A DNA stretch of 64,000 nucleotides from DAOUJI01 sp965197415 (GTDB taxonomy: Bacteria; Chloroflexota; Dehalococcoidia; Lucifugimonadales; JAGWBF01). The notes beneath the pieces were generated by a model. It made no database searches. It saw only the letters and a list, made by a program, of their open reading frames with translations, and had not been told where the DNA came from. This document shows, piece after piece, positions 15,891-24,752 of this stretch. The translations under genes and the position numbers were made by a program. The stretch covers positions 496,001 to 560,000 of the forward strand of contig OZ240207.1 in NCBI GenBank assembly GCA_965197415.1, written 5' to 3'. Position 1 is the first letter of the stretch. The number at the start of each line of letters is the position of its first letter.

Positions 15891-17539
15891 CGGGGCCAGC
15901 CCCGGAACGCGAACCCCTGGGCATGGTGGTGGACGGCTCCCTGACGCGGGGCGTGGAGGTCCGCTTGGCTCCCTCCGCATCGGTGGAGGATGTGAAGGTG
16001 GGGGCTTTCGTCACCATCCAGGGCGAGCGTCAACGCTTCTTTGGCGTCGTGACCGACATTGCGTTGGGTTCGGCCAGCCCCAGCCTCAAATATTCGCCGC
16101 CTGACGTCTCCAACCCCTTCATAGCCCAGGTGATAGCCGGTACGACGGCCTACGGGACCATTTCGGTATTGCCAACGCTTATCTTGCCTCCAGCTTTGGG
16201 AGACAGCGCAGATCTAATGCCGGCTAAGACCGTGCCCGCCCACTTCTCTGGAGTGTATACCGCCGATAAGAGCGACGTGGAAACCGTCTTCGGGCAGGAC
16301 GACAAGGAGCACTTCTGGATTGGCAGCCCACTGGATATGGAGACCAAGGTCTGCCTCGACCTGAAAGCCCTCTCCGAGCGTTCTATGGGAATATTCGGCA
16401 AGAGCGGAACAGGCAAGACGTTCCTGACCAGGATGCTCCTCATAGGCATGGTGCAGAGCGGCCTCGCGTCAAGCCTCATATTCGACATGCACAACGAATA
16501 CGGATGGCAGGGCCGCAGTGAGGGGGCCGGGTTCGTCAAAGGCCTGAAGCAGCTGTTCCCCTCCAAAGTCGCCGTGTTCAGCCTGGACGAAGAAAGTTCG
16601 CGCCGCCGTGGTTTGTCTCCCGACGAGGTGGTCAACATCGGCTACGACGAGGTGCAGCCGGAGGACATTGAGGCCCTCCAGGAGAACCTCAATCTTTCCG
16701 AGGTCGCCACCCAAGCCGCCCACAATCTGCGCCTCAGGTACGGGCGGGGATGGCTCAAGGAGTTCACCGACCTGGAGGGGCGGGAAGATATCTCCGACCT
16801 GGCCAACTCCATAGGAGTCAACGTCCAGGCGCTCAACTCGCTGTACAACCGGCTTTCCCGCATGAAACGGTACGGGTTCCTCACGCCCGGCTCCGGAGGA
16901 CGCCACGACTCGGTGGGACGCATTCTGGAACAGTTGGACAGGGGACTCCACGTGGTGCTTGAGTTCGGAAGGTACGGCAATGACCTGAATGCCTACATCC
17001 TGGTTTCCAACCTGCTCACCAGACGCATACACGACCGCTACGTCCGTCTGAAAGAGGAAGCCGAGGGTGGACAGGGCAAGGAGCCGACTCCCCTGGTCAT
17101 CACCATTGAAGAAGCCCACAAGTTCCTCAGCCCGTCGGTGGCTCCCCAGACCATTTTCGGAACCATCGCCAGGGAACTGCGCAAGTACAACGTGACCCTA
17201 ATGGTCATAGACCAGAGGCCGGGGGCGATAGACTCGGAAGTGATGAGCCAGATAGGCACCAAGATTACCTGCCTTCTGGACAACGAGCGGGATATAGACG
17301 CCGTGTTGGGAGGCGCACCGGGCGGCCGCGAGCTGCGGTCTGTGCTATCCAGGTTGGAGTCCCGTCAGCAGGCCCTGGTATTCGGCCATGCGGTGCCCAT
17401 GCCCGTAGTGGTGCACACGAGAGAATACGGAACGGCTGAATCCTATTCTGGGTTTGGCGGCGACGTTTCGGATACCGAGTCACCCCGTCCCGCAAGGGAT
17501 TTGGACGATGACTTGAGAGACATATTCGGTAAGTCGTAG
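15887..17539 (+). CDS. herA: HerA-type DNA translocase
   Basis: Hexameric FtsK/HerA-family ATPase of 550 residues that drives DNA resection with NurA. It has an N-terminal beta-barrel of about 100 residues, Walker A GKSGTGKT at 171-178, a substrate-strand LIFDMHNEYGW and Walker B PLVITIEEAHKFL near residue 400. A likely sensor/arginine-finger region (FGTIARELRKYNVTLMVIDQRPG) and a C-terminal barrel strand (QQALVFGHAVPMPVVV) complete it. The tail is acidic. Gene order NurA-barrel-HerA with tight overlaps indicates one repair operon; there are no SIR2 or other effector genes that would point to a defence role. Confidence 0.93.
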   Translation: MTGPAPEREPLGMVVDGSLTRGVEVRLAPSASVEDVKVGAFVTIQGERQRFFGVVTDIALGSASPSLKYSPPDVSNPFIAQVIAGTTAYGTISVLPTLILPPALGDSADLMPAKTVPAHFSGVYTADKSDVETVFGQDDKEHFWIGSPLDMETKVCLDLKALSERSMGIFGKSGTGKTFLTRMLLIGMVQSGLASSLIFDMHNEYGWQGRSEGAGFVKGLKQLFPSKVAVFSLDEESSRRRGLSPDEVVNIGYDEVQPEDIEALQENLNLSEVATQAAHNLRLRYGRGWLKEFTDLEGREDISDLANSIGVNVQALNSLYNRLSRMKRYGFLTPGSGGRHDSVGRILEQLDRGLHVVLEFGRYGNDLNAYILVSNLLTRRIHDRYVRLKEEAEGGQGKEPTPLVITIEEAHKFLSPSVAPQTIFGTIARELRKYNVTLMVIDQRPGAIDSEVMSQIGTKITCLLDNERDIDAVLGGAPGGRELRSVLSRLESRQQALVFGHAVPMPVVVHTREYGTAESYSGFGGDVSDTESPRPARDLDDDLRDIFGKS

Positions 17540-17709
17540 ATAATTATGTTAATATCGAAGTATTATTGCGATTATCGTAATTTATCGCGAGATGAGGTAT
17601 AATATAGATAAGAAGGAGCGCTGAGACGGAAATCAATATTACGAGCCCCGCAATTGTAGGATTGCGGGGCTTTGCATCTCGCGGCCTAAAGGCGGGAAGG
17701 AGCGTACCG
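17540..17709 (+). promoter_or_regulatory. AT-rich leader with promoter-like boxes and nested inverted repeats
   Basis: This gap is strikingly AT-rich. It holds TATTAT (17561-17566), TATAAT (17598-17603) and a near-palindrome TTGCGATTATCGTAA around 17566-17580. CGCGAGATG (17586-17594) is perfectly repeated in inverse at 17675-17683, and enclosed between them is a perfect 10-base stem (17645-17654 with 17661-17670, GCCCCGCAAT and its complement) followed by TTTG. AAGGAG before ATG 17710 follows. It looks like a regulated leader, possibly an attenuator, for the dehydrogenase. Confidence 0.55.
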
Positions 17710-18789
17710 ATGGGCATGCTGAAACACATGGAGGAATACGGGCATGAACAGGTCTTGGCCTTTTCGGACCCCGCAGTGGGACTTAAGGGGTTCATCGCGG
17801 TGCACGACACAACTCTTGGCCCCGCGGTGGGAGGCGTCCGTATATGGCCCTACAAGACTGAAGAGGATGCCTTGACGGACGTGCTACGGCTGTCCAGGGC
17901 CATGACTTACAAGTCGGCAGCCGCCGGACTTTCCCTGGGCGGCGGAAAGGCCGTCATAATTCTGGACCCTGAAAAGGGCAAAACTGACGAGATGCTGGAG
18001 GCCTTTGGGCGGTTCGTGCACAGCCTGGGGGGACTCTACATCACTACTACCGACATCGGTTCAGTGAGCCACGACCTCGAATGCATCGGCAGGGAGACTC
18101 CTTACGTCGCCGGGCTGCCGATAGAGAAAGGGGGCAGCGGCGACACCTCCATCATGACCGGGCTAGGCGTATACCTGGGGATGAAGGCCTGCGCCAACAA
18201 GGCGTGGGGCAGCGATTCGCTTACCGGAGTCAGGGTGGTCGTGCAGGGCTTTGGGAAGGTGGCTTCCCACACTGCCCTACGCCTGCTGGACGAAGGGGCT
18301 ATAGTGGCTGCCGCCGACATTGGAGAGGGTGGAAGGGCCAGGGCGGCGGAGATGGGAGTGGAGACCTTGGATCCCGAAACTGTCTACGACGCTCCCTGCG
18401 ACATCTTCTCCCCCAATGCCCTGGGAGGAACCATCAATGAGGCTACCATCCCACGCATTAAGGCGAAGATAATCGCGGGCGGGGCCAACAACCAGCTAAT
18501 GACTCCGGCGGACGGCCTCACGCTGCACAAGAAGGGCGTGATATACGCCCCCGACTACCTCATCAACGCCGGAGGCATTATCAACGTGGCCACGGAGATA
18601 GACGGCCCATACACCGTGGAACGGGCTAAAGAGCGCACCAAGCGCATCTACGACAGGATGAGCGAAGTTCTCGCCCTGTCGATGGAAGAGGACATACCCA
18701 CCTACGTGGCCACGAACCGGCTTGCCGAGGAACGGTTAAACGAAGTCCGCATGAGCCATATGAGGACCAAGGTCTACGCGGGAGCCTAG
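17710..18789 (+). CDS. Leucine/valine-type amino-acid dehydrogenase (Glu/Leu/Phe/Val dehydrogenase family)
   Basis: NAD-dependent oxidative deaminase of 359 residues, the usual length for leucine dehydrogenases (glutamate dehydrogenases are longer). Motifs: LGPAVGGVRIWPYKTEEDAL, the catalytic Lys in SLGGGKAVII, TTTDIGSVSHDLECI, the Rossmann strand VVVQGFGKVASHTALRLL and IIAGGANNQL. ATG 17710 is chosen because AAGGAG lies eight bases upstream; the frame is open 16 codons further but crosses the leader hairpin. It converges on the CDGSH gene with four bases between stops. Branched-chain amino-acid catabolism is the likely role, yielding 2-ketoacids. Confidence 0.92.
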   Translation: MGMLKHMEEYGHEQVLAFSDPAVGLKGFIAVHDTTLGPAVGGVRIWPYKTEEDALTDVLRLSRAMTYKSAAAGLSLGGGKAVIILDPEKGKTDEMLEAFGRFVHSLGGLYITTTDIGSVSHDLECIGRETPYVAGLPIEKGGSGDTSIMTGLGVYLGMKACANKAWGSDSLTGVRVVVQGFGKVASHTALRLLDEGAIVAAADIGEGGRARAAEMGVETLDPETVYDAPCDIFSPNALGGTINEATIPRIKAKIIAGGANNQLMTPADGLTLHKKGVIYAPDYLINAGGIINVATEIDGPYTVERAKERTKRIYDRMSEVLALSMEEDIPTYVATNRLAEERLNEVRMSHMRTKVYAGA

Positions 18790-18793
18790 AAAC

Positions 18794-19012
18794 CTAGCTG
18801 GCCGTGGTGGGTGCGTCGAACGACGGCTCGTTGCCGCGGTGGGTGCCGTCGCAGAAAGGCTTGTTGTCCGACCACCCACAGCGGCACAGTGTGACGAATT
18901 GTCCCTCGGGCAGGGCAAACTGACCGCCCTCCTGGTCCAACAGTGTGATGGGTCCCTCGATCCTGTAGGGGCCGTTTAGTCGTACTGTTACTTTCACGTC
19001 GTCTGCCATCAT
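18794..19012 (-). CDS. CDGSH iron-sulfur domain protein
   Basis: 72-residue protein binding a 2Fe-2S cluster through three Cys and one His: CRCGWSDNKPFCDGTH gives Cys43, Cys45, Cys54 and His58, the classical CDGSH (mitoNEET) signature. The N-terminal half (VRLNGPYRIEGPITLLD) is the usual beta-strand region of bacterial single-domain forms. An AGGGGGGA site precedes ATG-ATG at 19012. Redox or cluster-transfer roles are proposed for the family; the specific partner is unknown. Confidence 0.95.
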   Translation of the reverse strand: MMADDVKVTVRLNGPYRIEGPITLLDQEGGQFALPEGQFVTLCRCGWSDNKPFCDGTHRGNEPSFDAPTTAS

Positions 19013-19102
19013 TCCCCCCTGAATATTGACGTTCTAACTGAATGGGCGCTTCCGGGCGTTGGCGCTCTTAGAGCCGCGCCGCCCCTATTCTCCTATGGGG
19101 CC

Positions 19103-19122
19103 AGGCGCGTGTCAACGCGCCT
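19103..19122. terminator. Eight-base GC stem downstream of the FAD oxidase gene
   Basis: AGGCGCGT, loop GTCA, ACGCGCCT. There is no T tract on the minus strand, where the FAD-oxidase gene ends at 19173, so a role in termination is uncertain. The rest of the gap 19013-19172 shows nothing further. Confidence 0.35.
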
Positions 19123-19172
19123 CTCTTCCGTGGCCGCGTTCCCCCAGGTTCACAAATGAATCGGGAAGGCCA

Positions 19173-20564
19173 CTAGCTGCCCGCAACCTCCCTGAGAGAC
19201 TGGAACCAGTCGCTGTCGAACAAGCCGTTGGGGTCGTATTTGTCTTTCAGCTCCAGGAACCGAGGGAGTTCAGGATAGGCCTTCAGCGCCTGGTCCTTTC
19301 TAGCCCACCGGTGATAGGTCAGGTAGTAGCAGCCGCCCTCATCCAGAGCGCAGTCGATTAGCGCCCGGAACTGGTCTCTGGCCCGGTCGATGCCTTCCGG
19401 GGAATGCTGGACCAGAAGGTTGAATATAATGCAAGCGTAGTCTTGCTTGGCCCACCGTAATACTGTTTCATCTTCCGCCTTAATGAGCCGTACAGTTCCG
19501 TAGACGACGTTGGCTCCCGTGTCGAGAATTGCACCACGGGCCGAGGACATGAACTGCTCGAACCGGTCCTGGGGAACGTAAAGCTCCGAAATCATCAGCG
19601 AGGCGAAGGTCGTCCAGCCTAGGTGCTGGGCCATGCGATCGCCCGCATCAGGCAAATAAGGACTGAACTGGTGCTCGTCGGACCAGTAGAGCTGACCGTC
19701 GGTCTGAAGGTAATGGCCCGCGTACTCGGCATAGGCGCGGGCCTTCTCAGTATGCGCCAGCACGTATAACCGCATCCAGTCCTCGGTGGACAGTCCAAGC
19801 TGGTCGTCCGGGATTGCAGTCACTGAACCGGTGGGAGTGTACGTAGACAATATACCCTTGGACATGAAGTCCGGTGAGGTCTCGTCGGTCATGTACTGGA
19901 AATCGCCGTAGGTGGCGCCCTGGTTCATACGGTCTATGAGGGCGTCCATCACTTCAGCGGTAGTGAATTCCCCCACCCGCCGCTCCAATTGGACCCTCGG
20001 TTCCAACTTTAGCAACACTGAGTCCACTACTCCGAACATCCCGTATCCGCCGATTGCAGCGGTGAAGAGCTCTGAGTTGTTGCTGCGACTGCACAGGACG
20101 CGGTCTCCGGCGGGGCCTGTTAGATAGAATGATTCGATGTCGTCTACTATAGGCTTCCTGCCCAGGACCCGCCCGTGGACATTGGAGGAAAGCGCCCCTC
20201 CGAGAGTCAGGTCGTCGGCCCCAGTCTGCTTCTGAATTATCGTTAGCTCGCCGCTCCTTGCCTGCTGCTCGGCCCGGAGCCATGCTGTCAACTCAGGCCA
20301 CGTGACGCCAGCCTGCACCCATACTGTTGCGGACTCCGTGTCCAGAGGGCCTATTGCCTTGAGTCTGGACGTGCTGATGGAGACACCGCCGCTGATAAAC
20401 TGCTGTCCTCCCATAGAGTGAAGAGCGCCTGCGGGACATGCGGCCAATCGCTCTGTCGACGCCTCCAATATAGCGTCGCGGATCTCCAGGGTCGTTGACG
20501 GCTCCACAACGCGCGCGACCGTCGTTTCGTTGAGCCGGGACTGCACGTCATTCAACACAGACAT
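19173..20564 (-). CDS. FAD-linked oxidase (PCMH-type/VAO family)
   Basis: 463-residue flavoprotein with an N-terminal PCMH FAD-binding domain: VARVVEPSTTLEIRDAILEA, AGALHSMGGQQFISGG, VWVQAGVTWPELTAWL, DDLTLGGALSSNVHGRVLG and ELFTAAIGGYGMFGVVDSV. The C-terminal half ends HRWARKDQALKAYPELPRFL then KYDPNGLFDSDWF, typical of oxidases related to alditol oxidase, cytokinin dehydrogenase and DprE1. A His in the GALHSMGG segment is where such enzymes often attach FAD; covalent linkage is possible. The substrate is unknown. It lies 21 bases downstream of the UMF1 transporter, so probably the same transcript. Confidence 0.87.
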   Translation of the reverse strand: MSVLNDVQSRLNETTVARVVEPSTTLEIRDAILEASTERLAACPAGALHSMGGQQFISGGVSISTSRLKAIGPLDTESATVWVQAGVTWPELTAWLRAEQQARSGELTIIQKQTGADDLTLGGALSSNVHGRVLGRKPIVDDIESFYLTGPAGDRVLCSRSNNSELFTAAIGGYGMFGVVDSVLLKLEPRVQLERRVGEFTTAEVMDALIDRMNQGATYGDFQYMTDETSPDFMSKGILSTYTPTGSVTAIPDDQLGLSTEDWMRLYVLAHTEKARAYAEYAGHYLQTDGQLYWSDEHQFSPYLPDAGDRMAQHLGWTTFASLMISELYVPQDRFEQFMSSARGAILDTGANVVYGTVRLIKAEDETVLRWAKQDYACIIFNLLVQHSPEGIDRARDQFRALIDCALDEGGCYYLTYHRWARKDQALKAYPELPRFLELKDKYDPNGLFDSDWFQSLREVAGS

Positions 20565-20585
20565 TCGGAATCTCCTGGCAACGGG

Positions 20586-22325
20586 CTACTGGACGTCGGA
20601 ATCAGGCTGCGGGCTGTCACCGGAGGGTTCCAAGCCCTGAGTGCGCCGGTTTTCTGCCTCGGCAACGCGGACGCCTTCGTCTACGTCCACCCAGTGTAGG
20701 GCTATCGTGCCTGCCACGATTATCAACAGAATCGAGGTCACGGCGACGCGGGTGTCGAATACGGCGGTGGCGGCGACGTACACTATCGGACCGAACACCG
20801 ACGACGCCCTGCTCATGAATCCGAAGAATGAGAAAAATTCGCCGCTGCGCGACTGAGGCGTGATTTTTGCGAATAGGCTCCGTGCTAACGCCTGGCTGCC
20901 GCCTATCACAAGCCCGACCGAGGCCCCGAGCAGCAGCCATTGCCCCCCTACCCCCAAATTAAGCGGGCCCCACAGCGCCGACCTGATCATCTTGGGCCAC
21001 CAGTCGATTGCGCCTTCTCCCAGCACACTGGGATGCCCAGGCCCCACAACGGACTCTCGGTCCATGCCGCCGCCCTGGATAGATATGCTGTATTTCAAGC
21101 CGTCAGTGTCGTCCATCGCATTCGTAAGCCGTTGAACGTCATAGGGTTTCAGGGCCATGTCCTCCCGGAGGGACCAGCGTTCGTTTCCACGTCCGAACTT
21201 GAACCCCGAGGCCGGCTCCTCCGGGGCGGCCTCTAATACATAGTCCATTGAGGCCTGACTGTAGCTGAGCCGAAAGTCATAGTCTGCATGTTCGCGCGGG
21301 GGCAACGGCGCCATCGCCACTCCGAACAGTACGACGACAATCCAGCCTACAAGAGCGACCGTCAAAGCCGACTTGGTGGAGATTCGTTCCGCCAACCGTG
21401 CGAAGGCCACTGCGCTGAATGCGGCCACGAATTGGATGATTACAATTGTCGCCATGTTGAACGCCAGCGCCACTCCCAACGTGTCGGCGGCGAACGCTCC
21501 GGCAAGGGCAATGACCGTCTGGATGCCATCGTTGAACAACAGGTATGCGCCGAGAAACATCAGAACGACTCTGAAACGCTTGAGTTCACGGAACGTGGCA
21601 GCCAGTCCTCTGAACCCCATAGAAATCATTGACGCAATGGGCAGCCCACGTATAGGCCGATCGATGACAGGTTCCGGCAACACCCGCAGCGTCCATACCG
21701 CCCACCCGAACCACCAGACCCCGATGGAGACTATAGCGATCCTCGTGACCAGATCGGCAAAGTCCGAGTTACGGGTTGCCAATATCAGGACCAGATGGAC
21801 CACCAGAAGCAGTCCGCCTCCTACGTAGCCGTACGCAAATCCCCGGCTGCTTATGTTGTCCATCAGGCTCCTGGGTCCCAGGTGCGCCAGGAAAGAGTTG
21901 TAAAAGACCTGGGAGCCTGCGAAACCTATGTTGGCTAGAATGAACATCCCGAACAACCACGCCCAGGGCTGGGACGTGTAGGCTGAGAAGAAGACCAGCG
22001 CGGCAAACAGCGATCCTGCTCCGGTGTAAGTCCAGAGCAGCGCCTTCTTGATGGGAATCCGGTCTGAGATCACTCCCAGAATCGGACTGGAGAGGGCAGC
22101 TATGGCGGTCGACATAGCGACGGCGACGCTCCACGCAGAGCTTCCCGTAAACGTGATGCCAAGGAACGCGGCGCTGTCCCCCAAAGCGTCCTGAAAAAGA
22201 ACCACGAAATATACCGGAAAGATGGCGGCGATCCCGGACGTAGCGTATGCGGAGTTCGCCCAGTCGTATATACACCAGGCACGAATGGCCCTCTGCTGGT
22301 TTGAGGTCAGGTCGCTTAGTTTCAT
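20586..22325 (-). CDS. MFS transporter of the UMF1 (Atg22-like) family
   Basis: 579-residue permease with 12 hydrophobic segments. The opening WCIYDWANSAYATSGIAAIFPVYF is diagnostic of the UMF1 family. It contains an unusually long polar insert of about 115 residues (roughly 345-460: REHADYDFRLSYSQASMDYV and DRESVVGPGHPSVLGEGAID) between membrane segments 8 and 9. I do not recognise this insert; it may form an extracytoplasmic domain. The substrate is unknown; family members move small solutes or drugs. It precedes the FAD oxidase gene and may supply its substrate or export its product. Confidence 0.85.
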   Translation of the reverse strand: MKLSDLTSNQQRAIRAWCIYDWANSAYATSGIAAIFPVYFVVLFQDALGDSAAFLGITFTGSSAWSVAVAMSTAIAALSSPILGVISDRIPIKKALLWTYTGAGSLFAALVFFSAYTSQPWAWLFGMFILANIGFAGSQVFYNSFLAHLGPRSLMDNISSRGFAYGYVGGGLLLVVHLVLILATRNSDFADLVTRIAIVSIGVWWFGWAVWTLRVLPEPVIDRPIRGLPIASMISMGFRGLAATFRELKRFRVVLMFLGAYLLFNDGIQTVIALAGAFAADTLGVALAFNMATIVIIQFVAAFSAVAFARLAERISTKSALTVALVGWIVVVLFGVAMAPLPPREHADYDFRLSYSQASMDYVLEAAPEEPASGFKFGRGNERWSLREDMALKPYDVQRLTNAMDDTDGLKYSISIQGGGMDRESVVGPGHPSVLGEGAIDWWPKMIRSALWGPLNLGVGGQWLLLGASVGLVIGGSQALARSLFAKITPQSRSGEFFSFFGFMSRASSVFGPIVYVAATAVFDTRVAVTSILLIIVAGTIALHWVDVDEGVRVAEAENRRTQGLEPSGDSPQPDSDVQ

Positions 22326-22456
22326 CTATTCAAGGGAGGAAGCTGGAACTGTATGGCCTCCATACTTGGCGCGGCGAGACAACGGTTCTCAGACGTGGTC
22401 CAAACCCTGCAGTACGGTCATGTCGCTCCAGCGTGGGCCTTGAGAGCTCGGGGCCT

Positions 22457-22828
22457 TCATCCGTAGCCCAAACGGTCCAGGTCGTCCTCACTCATGCCTA
22501 GGTAGTGGCCTATCTCGTGCAGAAGGGTTATGGTGAGTTCTTCGACCACTTCATCCCTGGTGCGGCAGGCCAGTTCGATGGGCCGTTTGAATATCGTTAT
22601 GGTGTCGGGAAGAAGAGGCTGATAAACGCCACGTTCAGGCAGCGGGATGCCTCGGTAGAGTCCGAATATCTCTGCTTCTCCCCCGTAGCCCGTCTCTTCC
22701 AGGTCTTCGGCGGTGGGCCAGTCTTCCACCAGTATGGCCACGTTTTCCAGGGCGTTGCGGAAGCCTTCCGGCAAGTCCTGATGCGCCTTGCGCACCAGCT
22801 CGTCGAATTCTTCCGGTCGCAGCTCCAT
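22457..22828 (-). CDS. Zincin-like metallopeptidase (PF06262 type)
   Basis: 123-residue protein with HEIGHYLGMSEDDL: HExxH at residues 104-108 and a downstream acidic residue completing the zinc site. ITIFKRPIELACRTRDEVVEELTITLLHE is typical of the DUF1025/PF06262 family of minimal zincins of unknown substrate. ATG 22828 comes 6 bases after the endonuclease IV stop, so it is co-transcribed with that repair gene. A proteolytic role is plausible but unproven for the family. Confidence 0.9.
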   Translation of the reverse strand: MELRPEEFDELVRKAHQDLPEGFRNALENVAILVEDWPTAEDLEETGYGGEAEIFGLYRGIPLPERGVYQPLLPDTITIFKRPIELACRTRDEVVEELTITLLHEIGHYLGMSEDDLDRLGYG

Positions 22829-22834
22829 CGCCTA

Positions 22835-23695
22835 TCAAGCGGCCACGCGTTGCCTGATTTCCTTCAGGATGTCGACGCTGCGTTTGTCAGGCCCGTTTCC
22901 ATCGAACCCAGGAGTTTCAAGCAGAAACGGGGCCTGGCCAAAGGCCGGGTTCGCCATGATATTCTCGAACCCTGACAGGCCTATGTGCCCCTCTCCGATG
23001 TTCTCGTGGCGGTCTACGCCGCCTCCGAGAGGATATTTGGAGTCGTTGGCGTGGACTGCCGCCAATCTGTCCAGGCCTATAGTCTCGTCGAACTCGGCCA
23101 GCATCGCCTCCAGGCCGTCGGGGGTGGCTACGTCGTACCCGGCGGCAAAGCTGTGTTGGGTGTCCAGGCAGATGCGCAGCCTATCCCTCAACCCGGGCTT
23201 TACCGCAGAGATGATGGTACCCAACTCCCGGAAGCTGGCGCCGATGTGCTTCCCCATCCCTGCAGTATTCTCTATTGTCAACCAAGGCCCTTCCGGCGAT
23301 TCCTCCAATGCCGTCTCGATTCCGGCTACTGTTCGGTCCAGAACGGCTTCGTAACCCTCACCGGAATGGCTTCCGGGGTGGAAGATCACCCCGGAAGCGC
23401 CTATCTGGTGGGCAAGCCCCATGTAATTGACAAGGGAGTCGATGCCCTTACGCTGGTTCTCCGGCGATGCGGTGGCCAGGTTGATGAGATAGATGGCGTG
23501 GAAGAATACCGGGCCTATGTCGGCTTCTTTGGCTTTGAGGCGGAACCGCTCAGCGGTCTCTTCGGGTAGGGGTTTGAAAGCCCAACTCCGGGAGGAGGAG
23601 CCGAAAATCTGAATAGCCTCGCACCCTATGTCAACCGCCCTGTCTACTGCTTTATCCAAGCCTCCGGCTGATGATACGTGCGCACCGATTCGCAT
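22835..23695 (-). CDS. nfo: Endonuclease IV (AP endonuclease)
   Basis: Zinc-dependent AP endonuclease of 286 residues for base-excision repair. Recognisable segments: RIGAHVSSAGGLDKAVDRA at the start, IQIFGSSSRSW, VFFHAIYLINLA, SGVIFHPGSHSGEGYEAVL, LTIENTAGMGKHIGASF, RICLDTQHSFAAGYD, AAVHANDSKYPLGGGVDRHENIGEGHIG and FLLETPGF. All metal-ligand His, Glu and Asp positions of the TIM barrel are there. It lies 96 bases downstream of secF and directly upstream of the zincin. Confidence 0.96.
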   Translation of the reverse strand: MRIGAHVSSAGGLDKAVDRAVDIGCEAIQIFGSSSRSWAFKPLPEETAERFRLKAKEADIGPVFFHAIYLINLATASPENQRKGIDSLVNYMGLAHQIGASGVIFHPGSHSGEGYEAVLDRTVAGIETALEESPEGPWLTIENTAGMGKHIGASFRELGTIISAVKPGLRDRLRICLDTQHSFAAGYDVATPDGLEAMLAEFDETIGLDRLAAVHANDSKYPLGGGVDRHENIGEGHIGLSGFENIMANPAFGQAPFLLETPGFDGNGPDKRSVDILKEIRQRVAA

Positions 23696-23791
23696 CGCTT
23701 TCCCCCGAACCCTCGGACCTAAGTCGGATCACAATGGACAGGACTGCGCCGACGGACTTTCCCGCTGGTGAACCTGACCGGCGTCAACACC

Positions 23792-24751
23792 TTAAGCGGA
23801 GGCTTCTCGCCGCCGGCCGAAGGGCGACAGCCTGCGGAAGAAGCGGCCCACTTCACCCAGTTCCCACATCACCAGGAGTTGGCTTGCGATGAATATCGAG
23901 CTGTAGGTGCCGACGACAGCGCCGATGGCCAGCACGAGTATCAGGCCTCTGATGGTGGGGCCTCCGAACAGCAGAAGGGCGACCAGCACGAACAGGGTCG
24001 TGGCACTGGTGTTCAAGGACCGGCCTACGCTTTCCAGGATGCTCTGGTTCACCACGCCGGGCAAAGGCCGGTCTATGTTCCGGGCCACGTTCTCACGTAT
24101 CCGGTCGAAGACCACTATGGTGTCATTCACGCTGTATCCCAGCACCAGGATGATCCCCATGATGAACATGGAGTTGACCTCGATGTCTATGGCCTTCCCT
24201 AGAATGGAGAACACCCCAAGGATGAAGAGTATGTCGTGGAGGAGGGCCAATATGGCCGCGACGCCGTACCGGAAGGAGTTGGGGATGCTTCGGAAGGCCC
24301 AGGTGATGTACCCAAATATGAATATCGACGCCACTATCAGGGCTATGATGGAGTTTCGGATCATCTCCCTGGCGAATATGGGGGACACTGAGTCAAGCTC
24401 GCTGGCCGTTATGGTTGCGACCCTATCGTTCAAGGCGTCTTCTATGAGCAGCCTCTCCGACGTGAAAGTGCCGTCCGGGTTGCGGACCTCGGCTTCCAAC
24501 ACGTTGGTGCGCACGAAAATGGAGTCGTCTGAAGTCTTCTGGATAAGCGCCTCTGCGTGGCCCAGGTCGGTGAATACAGCCCTGACGTCGTCCTCTGAGA
24601 CGGGTTCATCGAAGGTCACGTCTATGACCGACCCGCTGCTGAACTCGATTCCTTGGTTGAGGGCCGGAGGGATGATAAGAGAAATGATTCCCGGGAGTAT
24701 GACGATGGCCGATATCAGGAAGAACCATTTCCTTCTTCTTATGATGTCCAC
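23792..24751 (-). CDS. secF: Protein translocase subunit SecF
   Basis: Membrane subunit (319 residues) that helps SecYEG/SecA complete protein export using the proton gradient. One N-terminal and five C-terminal membrane segments; periplasmic head with GIEFSSGSVIDVTFDEPVSEDDVRAVFTDLGHAEALIQ; conserved membrane motifs DTIVVFDRIRENV and NTSATTLFVLVALLLFGG. GTG 24751 is preferred: it lies one base after the secD stop with GGGAG before it. The frame also opens further upstream inside secD. Confidence 0.95.
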   Translation of the reverse strand: MDIIRRRKWFFLISAIVILPGIISLIIPPALNQGIEFSSGSVIDVTFDEPVSEDDVRAVFTDLGHAEALIQKTSDDSIFVRTNVLEAEVRNPDGTFTSERLLIEDALNDRVATITASELDSVSPIFAREMIRNSIIALIVASIFIFGYITWAFRSIPNSFRYGVAAILALLHDILFILGVFSILGKAIDIEVNSMFIMGIILVLGYSVNDTIVVFDRIRENVARNIDRPLPGVVNQSILESVGRSLNTSATTLFVLVALLLFGGPTIRGLILVLAIGAVVGTYSSIFIASQLLVMWELGEVGRFFRRLSPFGRRREASA

Positions 24752-24752
24752 G

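Noticed and set aside
14042..17539. Anti-phage defence role for the HerA operon
   Set aside because: No SIR2, DUF4297 or other effector is present. NurA plus HerA points to DNA end repair.
17710..18789. Glutamate dehydrogenase call
   Set aside because: Length (359 residues) and motif order fit leucine/valine dehydrogenases better than the longer glutamate enzymes.
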